Shown here piece after piece: positions 58,564 through 64,000 of a stretch of 64,000 nucleotides of DNA. The notes under the pieces are model-generated. The model had not been told where the DNA came from. It saw only the letters and a program-made list of their open reading frames with translations, and ran no database searches. The stretch is taken from positions 1-64,000 of the forward strand of contig CAIQBG010000024.1 in the NCBI GenBank assembly GCA_903870055.1, written 5' to 3'. The position numbers and the translations under genes are program-made. This stretch comes from an uncultured Pseudomonadota bacterium. GTDB taxonomy: Bacteria > Pseudomonadota > Gammaproteobacteria > Burkholderiales > Rhodocyclaceae. Position 1 is the stretch's first letter; each line of letters starts with the position of its first letter.

Positions 58564-60549
58564 ATGCTGCCCCATCATCTAGAACTCCTTGCCCCTGCCC
58601 GTGATGCCGACATCGGTATTGAAGCCGTTATTCATGGGGCCGATGCCGTTTACATTGGGGGGCCATCGTTTGGCGCCCGTGCCGCGGCTGATAACACGGT
58701 TCAGGATATTGCCCGGCTGGCCAAATATGCGCACCGCTTCAATAGTCGCATCTTCGTGACGCTCAACACCATTCTGCGCGATGACGAACTGGAACCTGCG
58801 CGCAAGCTCGCTTGGCAGCTCTACGATGCCGGCGTCGATGCGTTAATTATTCAGGATATGGGGCTGCTGGAAATCGACTTGCCGCCCATCCAGCTGCATG
58901 CCAGCACGCAAACGGATATCCGTACACCGGAAAAAGCACGCTTCATGCAGGACTGCGGTCTCTCACAGATCGTGCTTGCCCGCGAACTGACGCTGCCACA
59001 AATCGCTGCCATCGATGCCGCATTAGGTCCACGCGATGCAGCTGGACGTGCTGCGCTGGAGTTCTTTATTCACGGCGCCCTGTGCGTTGCCTATAGCGGC
59101 CTCTGCTATATCAGTCATGCACATACGGGTCGCAGCGCCAATCGGGGCGACTGCTCGCAGGCCTGTCGCTTGCCCTACGAAGTGAAAGATACACAGGGGC
59201 GCATTGTCGCGCATGACAAACACGTGCTGTCCATGAAGGACAACAACCAGAGCGATAACTTAGGTGCGCTGATCGATGCGGGCATTCGCAGCTTCAAGAT
59301 CGAAGGCCGTTATAAAGACATGGCCTACGTCAAAAACATCACGGCCCACTATCGCTTGCTGCTCGACCAGATTCTGGAAGAGCGCCCCGAGCTGGCCCGT
59401 AGTTCCAGTGGGCACAGCACCTTTAGCTTTACACCGGACCCCAACCAGAACTTCAATCGGGAATTCACCGATTATTTTGTTCAGGGCCGCAAGGAAGATA
59501 TCGGCGCTTTTGATACGCCCAAAAACCCGGGACAGACGATCGGCTGGATTACTAAAGTAGGCGCAGACCATCTGGAGCTCTCCACCGACCAAGCGGATAC
59601 CCAGATCAACAATGGTGATGGTCTCTGCTACTACGACCTCCAGAAAACGCTCGTCGGCCTGCAGATCAACCGTGCCGAAGTAACGACACAGCCCGGCATC
59701 TGGAAACTCTGGCCCAAAGATCCTATAGCCAGCTTCAAAGACCTACGCGCCGGCGTTCAAGTCAACCGCAATCGCGACATGCAATGGACGCGCACCCTGG
59801 ATAAGAAATCCGCCGAACGATTGATCGGTGTCTATATCTCGTTAAGCAATACAGGCGATAGCCTGCGACTTGAACTTACGGATGAGGATGGTCACAGCGG
59901 CAGTGCGACCCTGGATGGCCCATTGCAAGTGGCTAATGACCCGGCTCAATCCGAAGCCAAACTGCGCGATGGCTTACAGCGGTTAGGCGATACGATTTTT
60001 AAACCCATCGCCGTACAGCTTGAACTGACGCAGCCCTGGTTCGTGCCTGCATCGCAGCTCAATGCCTTGCGCCGTGCCGCAGTTGAGGCCCTGGAAATGA
60101 CTCGAGCCGCTGCCTGGAGCCGCCTACCGCGCGCGACCCCCGTGTCGCCTCCGGTACCTTACCCGGAAGACACGCTCAGCTATCTGGCCAATGTTTTTAA
60201 CGAACAAGCCCACGCATTTTATGCCCGCCATGGCGTCAAGATTATCGATGCGGCGTATGAGTCGCATGAAGAAGCGGGTGAAGTTAGCCTGATGATCACC
60301 AAACACTGTGTCCGTTTCTCACTTAACCTGTGTCCCAAACAGGCCAAGGGCGTCACCGGTGTTCAAGGTACGGTGCGTGCCGAACCGCTACAGCTCATCA
60401 ACGGCAAAGAGAAACTGACCCTGCGCTTTGACTGCAAGCCCTGCGAAATGCATGTCATGGGCAAAATCAAACAGAGTGTGCTCAAGTCAGCGAGCGAGAG
60501 TCCGCTTCGTTTCTACAAAACGAGACCAGACGCCAAAGGCGCGCATTAG
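58564..60549 (+). CDS. rlhA: U32 family peptidase-like 23S rRNA C2501 hydroxylase
   Basis: A 661-residue member of the U32 family close in length to E. coli YegQ/RlhA (653), which installs 5-hydroxycytidine at 23S rRNA position 2501. [35 protein letters not shown] opens the TIM-barrel part, [36 protein letters not shown] gives the conserved Cys cluster when read in parts, and a long C-terminal region follows. A related U32 protein (TrhP-type) is the alternative, but the length favours RlhA. Confidence 0.85.
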   Translation: MLPHHLELLAPARDADIGIEAVIHGADAVYIGGPSFGARAAADNTVQDIARLAKYAHRFNSRIFVTLNTILRDDELEPARKLAWQLYDAGVDALIIQDMGLLEIDLPPIQLHASTQTDIRTPEKARFMQDCGLSQIVLARELTLPQIAAIDAALGPRDAAGRAALEFFIHGALCVAYSGLCYISHAHTGRSANRGDCSQACRLPYEVKDTQGRIVAHDKHVLSMKDNNQSDNLGALIDAGIRSFKIEGRYKDMAYVKNITAHYRLLLDQILEERPELARSSSGHSTFSFTPDPNQNFNREFTDYFVQGRKEDIGAFDTPKNPGQTIGWITKVGADHLELSTDQADTQINNGDGLCYYDLQKTLVGLQINRAEVTTQPGIWKLWPKDPIASFKDLRAGVQVNRNRDMQWTRTLDKKSAERLIGVYISLSNTGDSLRLELTDEDGHSGSATLDGPLQVANDPAQSEAKLRDGLQRLGDTIFKPIAVQLELTQPWFVPASQLNALRRAAVEALEMTRAAAWSRLPRATPVSPPVPYPEDTLSYLANVFNEQAHAFYARHGVKIIDAAYESHEEAGEVSLMITKHCVRFSLNLCPKQAKGVTGVQGTVRAEPLQLINGKEKLTLRFDCKPCEMHVMGKIKQSVLKSASESPLRFYKTRPDAKGAH

Positions 60550-61004
60550 GAATTCGGTGGGCGCCGCTTGGCCAGCATACGATCCAGCTGATTGGCAAAC
60601 GCCTGCACATCAGATTTAGACAGCCCCGATGGCCCACCCGTATCAACACCGCTGTTGCGTAAATTTTCCATAAAATTTCGCATGGTGAGGCGCCCTTCGA
60701 TATTGCTCTTGTCCATGAGCTCGCCGCGCGAATCCAGCACCAGCGCTCCTTTGGCTATCACCTGAGATGCTAGGGGAATATCCGATGTCACCACCAGATC
60801 TCCAGACACGGCTTCCTCCACAATCCGTTGATCTGCGACATCAAAGCCAGCAGGCACCTGTAGCGCCCGAATCCAGGGTGATGGCGGTACTCGCAACATC
60901 TGGTTGGCGATTAGCGTTACAGGCACTTTGGCGCGATTAGCAGCCCGATACAGGACTTCTTTGATCGCAATCGGACACGCATCCGCATCAACCCAGATTT
61001 TCAT
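60546..61004 (-). CDS. YaiI/YqxD family protein (DUF188)
   Basis: A 152-residue protein with the DUF188 signature: [22 protein letters not shown] with acidic residues at the start, [31 protein letters not shown] in the middle, and [13 protein letters not shown] at the end. The fold is PIN-like and nuclease activity has been suggested, but the function is unestablished. Its 3' end overlaps the converging rlhA end by four bases. Confidence 0.92.
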   Translation of the reverse strand: MKIWVDADACPIAIKEVLYRAANRAKVPVTLIANQMLRVPPSPWIRALQVPAGFDVADQRIVEEAVSGDLVVTSDIPLASQVIAKGALVLDSRGELMDKSNIEGRLTMRNFMENLRNSGVDTGGPSGLSKSDVQAFANQLDRMLAKRRPPNS

Positions 61005-61021
61005 GCATTCGTCCTAATGAA

Positions 61022-61047
61022 AAAGCCCCGACATGTGTCGAGGCTTT
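61022..61047 (-). terminator. Terminator of tRNA-Thr
   Basis: Read leftward: AAAGCCTCGACA-CA-TGTCGGGGCTTT followed by T's, a 12-bp stem with one mismatch, 10 nt after the tRNA end. Confidence 0.8.
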
Positions 61048-61056
61048 GAATGGAGA

Positions 61057-61132
61057 TGGTGCCGATGGCCGGAATCGAACTGGCGACCTTCGCATTACGA
61101 ATGCGCTGCTCTACCAACTGAGCTACATCGGC
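61057..61132 (-). tRNA. tRNA-Thr (anticodon CGT)
   Basis: A 76-nt cloverleaf read from 61132. GCCGATG pairs with CATCGGC in the acceptor stem; the anticodon loop is TTCGTAA, anticodon CGT; T arm GCCAG-TTCGATT-CCGGC has one weak pair. CCA is encoded (61057-61059). It decodes ACG. It is close to E. coli thrW-type tRNA. Confidence 0.95.
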
Positions 61133-61144
61133 TCCAAGCGCAAG

Positions 61145-61150
61145 ATTATA
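61145..61150 (-). promoter_or_regulatory. Extended -10 of tRNA-Thr
   Basis: TGC-TATAAT on the minus strand, ending 12 nt before the tRNA 5' end. The pilV stop codon lies 8 bp upstream of it, so the tRNA has its own promoter behind the pil genes. Confidence 0.6.
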
Positions 61151-61157
61151 GCAAAAT

Positions 61158-61610
61158 TTAAGGCAATGGCTCACGGTGCGGCGCTCCAGATTGAATGAGC
61201 CAGGCCTGCGCTGCCAATTGGGAAGTGCCCAGCCTTGCGGGTAAGTTCAAGGTGCTTTCCTCACCAGTTCTGGGCTCTCGCCAACGCATAATAATGGTGG
61301 CTTCTAGCAAGCCGCTGGCATTGGCAGAAGACGTCCATGAACGTTGTAACGTCACATCATAGGCCTTGGGCTCATCAGAGCCGGGCGGCGGCAGATGCCC
61401 TGCTGCCAGTTCAAAACGCATCGATTCTAGTTTATCTTCAGCCAATCGGATGGCACTATCATGCAGCACACTCTCTGCCGTGCCTCCAAGCATGCCAAGC
61501 TGCAAACGCGCCAGACCCAAGAGCCCCACACCCAGAATGACCAGAGCAATAAGCACTTCAACCAGGCTGAAGCCTTGCGCGTCAGAGGCTATCGACTTTG
61601 TGCGTCTCAT
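61158..61610 (-). CDS. pilV: Type IV pilus minor pilin PilV-like
   Basis: A 150-residue prepilin-like protein. QGFSLVEVLIALVILGVGLLGLARLQLG has the prepilin site (G followed by F), the conserved Glu5 and a hydrophobic helix; the leader is about 13 residues with SKSIASDAQG before the cleavage site. The remainder is a short beta domain. Minor pilins prime pilus assembly. The start overlaps the pilX stop by four bases. Confidence 0.85.
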   Translation of the reverse strand: MRRTKSIASDAQGFSLVEVLIALVILGVGLLGLARLQLGMLGGTAESVLHDSAIRLAEDKLESMRFELAAGHLPPPGSDEPKAYDVTLQRSWTSSANASGLLEATIIMRWREPRTGEESTLNLPARLGTSQLAAQAWLIQSGAPHREPLP

Positions 61611-62692
61611 TCGCCATCACTCCAGGTGCCTGGCACTGGCACAAAGGTACCCAATTTCGTTTGCGCTGCCTGGAGCGCGATCGGGTTATAGGTGTAGACA
61701 CCCCCATCCTGAACGAGCAGATTGTTTTCTGCGATGAGTGCACCATCGAGTCGACCCGCTATTAAACGCAATTCAGTCACCGGTGCCATGCTGTAAACCA
61801 CGCCACTGATCCGGGCCGATCCTGAAATCTGTAGTCCTCCGCTCGCAATGATAACGACTGGTGCTGTGTTTGTTCCCAAGGCGCCACTACTGAGACGTGC
61901 ATTCCCTTCCAGCCAGATAACGCGGCTACCGGCCCCAGCAACAGCCCCACTACAGTCGCCGTTACAATTGATGTTGGTTGCTACTTTCTTAATATAGGCT
62001 TTGTCTGTGCCAAACCATGATTCAAAAAAGCGATCGGCCGAGAGCTGCGCATAGCGCTTATCGTGCATCACTTCCGCCGAATCCGGATGCTGCCCAGGAA
62101 TCGTTGTGCGCTGTACAGCTTCGTCATAACTAATGGCTTTACCTGCATGTAACAACATGCCCCGCACAGCAGCTGTTTGATTATTCAAAGCGACTGGCCC
62201 GCTCACGGAAATATCACCACGCGCATTGAGTAAACTGTACGGAATACGGTGGAGACCACCACGCATGGCCAGCATCTGGGTTATCGTGGCGCGACCTTGC
62301 TGGCAGTCCGCCAGGCAACCGGTGCTTTGCAATTGCAAACGAATGTCTGACCCGCCAAGTGCAACTCCTTTAAGCTTTACGGTCGCATCAAGCTGATCGC
62401 CCAAAGACACTTTCTGCTCTGGCTGCAGAATCGTGTCGTAAGCACCATTAGCTTTACGGTCAACCAGTATCTGATTGCGCAGTAGTGGATCATTCAGACG
62501 ATCCAAGGCGACTGCTAAACCGGAATCAGCGGCTGCATAAGCGAGCCGATGACTATACCCATTCTGAGTGATGCGCAGGTCGGTGAGCAGATTACGTTGT
62601 GTAAACAGCAGCATGAGTGCCGCCCCGCCCAGTAAGATCAATGATATAGGCAGGACACCGGCACCTTGCTGTCTGTGAAACAGGCGATTCAT
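61607..62692 (-). CDS. PilX-like pilus assembly protein, unusually long
   Basis: A 361-residue protein. The N-terminus (HRQQGAGVLPISLILLGGAALMLLF) is prepilin-like but lacks the Glu at position +5, as in PilX and GspK-type minor pilins. YSHRLAYAAADSGLAVALDRL is the conserved PilX helix continuation. PilX proteins are usually under 200 residues; the remaining 160 residues include Gly/Ser-rich strands. Two Cys pairs (DCQQ/LAD region, NCNGDCSG) occur. It lies between pilW and pilV with four-base overlaps. Confidence 0.7.
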   Translation of the reverse strand: MNRLFHRQQGAGVLPISLILLGGAALMLLFTQRNLLTDLRITQNGYSHRLAYAAADSGLAVALDRLNDPLLRNQILVDRKANGAYDTILQPEQKVSLGDQLDATVKLKGVALGGSDIRLQLQSTGCLADCQQGRATITQMLAMRGGLHRIPYSLLNARGDISVSGPVALNNQTAAVRGMLLHAGKAISYDEAVQRTTIPGQHPDSAEVMHDKRYAQLSADRFFESWFGTDKAYIKKVATNINCNGDCSGAVAGAGSRVIWLEGNARLSSGALGTNTAPVVIIASGGLQISGSARISGVVYSMAPVTELRLIAGRLDGALIAENNLLVQDGGVYTYNPIALQAAQTKLGTFVPVPGTWSDGE

Positions 62693-63309
62693 GGTGATGC
62701 CACCGAATTGCGCCAGGTGATGCGATCTACCAGCACCCGTTCGACCGTGGGATCTGATTTGAGACGACCCACAATGCGTATCTGTAGTGAAGGTATAGAC
62801 ATTGCCATACTGCCAGCAGGTGCTTGTGCTAGCGCTGCCTGAAACTCAAGTTCCGTTACACTCATAAAGGCCGGATCGGTAATCGTCTCGGGTGCTGCTG
62901 CTGTACCGGTATGCATCAGAATCGTGCCCGCTTTGGCATCGTGGGTAAATCGACCACTGACTAATTTCCCATCAGCCTCCCGATAGGCATAAGTTAGCGA
63001 ACTACCCCGTAGTCCGGCATACAAGGCTTCTCCGTCAATGGCTGGGAGCGCTGGTTGATCAATCACAAATTTAGCGGGCACGCCGATGTCTGAGACTGCT
63101 TCGGGAAACTGCCCTGCCCGACGGATGTCCTGAACCATCATATCCATCAGCGTTCGGACATCTTGCTCCAGACGGGCAACTTTCAACGTCGTTGTATTGC
63201 CTTCGACTAAACGCGACATAAACTGCAAGACACCGGCCAGCACCATGAGCCCCAATGCCATGGCAATGAGGGTTTCCAATAACGTAACGCCGCGTTGATC
63301 GCGGCACAT
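62689..63309 (-). CDS. pilW: PilW-like minor pilin
   Basis: A 206-residue prepilin-like protein. MCRDQRGVTLLETLIAMALGLMVLAGVLQFMSRL gives a 6- to 7-residue leader, the G-V cleavage site and Glu5. The rest is a mixed domain as in PilW. ATG 63309 fits the leader length; ATG 63357 would overlap the end of the pilE-like gene and give a leader of about 23 residues, which is possible but less typical. The 3' end overlaps the pilX-like start. Confidence 0.78.
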   Translation of the reverse strand: MCRDQRGVTLLETLIAMALGLMVLAGVLQFMSRLVEGNTTTLKVARLEQDVRTLMDMMVQDIRRAGQFPEAVSDIGVPAKFVIDQPALPAIDGEALYAGLRGSSLTYAYREADGKLVSGRFTHDAKAGTILMHTGTAAAPETITDPAFMSVTELEFQAALAQAPAGSMAMSIPSLQIRIVGRLKSDPTVERVLVDRITWRNSVASP

Positions 63310-63328
63310 CTTCAGACGCTTAAGGGCT

Positions 63329-63760
63329 TTATTGCTGCCAACAAACCGCGGGTTCATAGTTTGTTTCCAAGCCGCGAACAACCAGCGTTAGGGTATTACA
63401 TGGCGTACCTGCTTGTTCATCCTGAGCTTGATTGCTACCCGGCAATGCTCTGGCCGTCAGCGTGTAGTCCTGCCCACCCTGCGGCTGCAAGCTTAGTTGG
63501 TAGTGTTTTCCAACGCCTGCAGCTGTTGTCCAGCTTGCCGGCAGTGTCGGCGCCGCACCAATGCGCACAAGCCGCTGCTTTTCAACAACAAGCTGCATAC
63601 GTAAAAGCTCTGCCTTGGCGTCCGCCCGCGCGCTGCGCTTGAGATAGCCGGAATACGATGGATAGGCGATGCCGGCCAAAACGCCGACGATCACCAGCAC
63701 GATCAGCAATTCAATAAGGGTAAAGCCCGTCTGTAGCCGCCTGGCGGTTAGCACGGGCAT
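63329..63760 (-). CDS. pilE: PilE-like type IV pilin
   Basis: A 143-residue pilin-like protein with an 11- to 12-residue leader. QTGFTLIELLIVLVIVGVLAGIAYPSYSGYLKRSARADAKAEL is the prepilin site, Glu5 and helix, a near-perfect PilE N-terminus. Two Cys near the C-terminus (AGTPCNTL and AVCWQQ) could form the usual pilin disulfide. It is first of the visible leftward pil genes and starts 4 bp after the pssA stop. Confidence 0.9.
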   Translation of the reverse strand: MPVLTARRLQTGFTLIELLIVLVIVGVLAGIAYPSYSGYLKRSARADAKAELLRMQLVVEKQRLVRIGAAPTLPASWTTAAGVGKHYQLSLQPQGGQDYTLTARALPGSNQAQDEQAGTPCNTLTLVVRGLETNYEPAVCWQQ

Positions 63761-63764
63761 AGGC

Positions 63765-64000
63765 TCAGACCTGTGGGCGCCGTTGCCGCTTAGGCAGAAT
63801 GGTCATGACATAGCCCGAAAGCGCATAGACCAGGAAAAAGCCAAAGAGCCAACCCGGGGGGTAGCTTGAAATCAATACCAACGCCAGGGCAAAAGCGGCA
63901 ACAGCGACAAAGGGCACGCTCTTGCGCAGGTTGATATCTTTGAATGAATAAAACTTGACGTTAGTCACCATGGTGACACCCGCAAAGATAGTCAGCCCAG
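63765..64000 (-). CDS. pssA: Phosphatidylserine synthase-type protein (C-terminal part)
   Basis: The gene enters from the right edge: the frame is open through 64000 without a stop and reads GLTIFAGVTMVTNVKFYSFKDINLRKSVPF, then two hydrophobic segments and a basic tail (PKRQRRPQV). This matches the C-terminal helices of PssA, which makes phosphatidylserine from CDP-diacylglycerol and serine. The internal ATG at 63971 is not the start. The catalytic CDP-alcohol phosphatidyltransferase motif is outside the window. The pilE-like gene follows 4 bp after the stop. Confidence 0.85.
   Translation of the reverse strand, partial: GLTIFAGVTMVTNVKFYSFKDINLRKSVPFVAVAAFALALVLISSYPPGWLFGFFLVYALSGYVMTILPKRQRRPQV

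Noticed and set aside
63765-63971. Small complete 68-residue membrane protein
   Set aside because: The frame continues to the window edge and matches the C-terminal part of phosphatidylserine synthase, so it is a truncated view of a longer gene.

Overview
The window is chromosomal DNA from a betaproteobacterium, at roughly mid-50s percent G+C by eye. The assignment rests on gene content: DUF1840 and DUF2322 proteins, the ilvE - zinc-finger protein - waaF order, a tkt-gap-pgk-pyk-fba-purC run, a lysine/alanine-rich histone H1-like protein, and yajC-secD-secF behind queA-tgt. The sequence does not settle the order or genus. Almost all of it is tightly packed coding DNA. I see no IS element, integrase, CRISPR array or prophage.

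Layout. 1-1.3 kb: H1-like repeat protein (cut by the window edge) divergent from rpiA. 1.3-4.7 kb: yggX, argA, rsmE, and a divergent inositol-monophosphatase-family gene sharing a 19-bp promoter with rsmE. 4.7-13.8 kb: central carbon block fbp, tkt, gap, pgk, pyk, fba, then purC. 13.8-27.2 kb: accessory stretch with an M3 peptidase, a two-helix channel-like protein with an unusual filter, a spermidine-synthase-like protein, a probable CYTH/TTM-fold protein, a two-gene chromate transporter, a Tat-exported beta-carbonic anhydrase, a CadD-like transporter, an orphan TAXI receptor, an outer-membrane barrel, a small (p)ppGpp hydrolase and a beta-helix protein. 27.3-33 kb: tRNA-Leu(CAA), queA, tgt, yajC, secD, secF. 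33-38.4 kb: second accessory stretch with an XRE regulator next to three 15-bp repeats, an outer-membrane protein, a lipoprotein, an MFS transporter, a large unknown protein, a GH108 lysozyme and DUF2322. 38.4-61 kb: housekeeping genes (purB, GST, mnmA, nudJ-like, ilvE, waaF, phosphomannomutase, alaS, a UgpB-like binding protein, a DEAD-box helicase, a cobalamin adenosyltransferase, DAHP synthase, leuA, an rlhA-type U32 gene, DUF188). 61-64 kb: tRNA-Thr(CGT), a minor-pilin cluster read leftward, and the end of pssA.

How the parts fit. rpiA, fbp, tkt, gap, pgk, fba and pyk cover the shared steps of glycolysis, gluconeogenesis, the pentose-phosphate pathway and the Calvin cycle; no RuBisCO or phosphoribulokinase gene is in view. 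queA and tgt both serve queuosine synthesis and lead directly into the Sec accessory genes. The pil genes encode minor pilins of a type IV pilus.

Most notable regulatory features. (1) An uncatalogued 44-codon leucine-rich leader peptide upstream of leuA, with a near-consensus sigma70 promoter and a downstream hairpin, which fits transcription attenuation by leucine. (2) A recurring arrangement in which a -10-like hexamer lies 6-8 nt before an ATG lacking a Shine-Dalgarno sequence, seen at seven genes and suggesting leaderless mRNAs. One of these sites is a compact bidirectional promoter with overlapping -10 elements for rsmE and the inositol-phosphatase-like gene.
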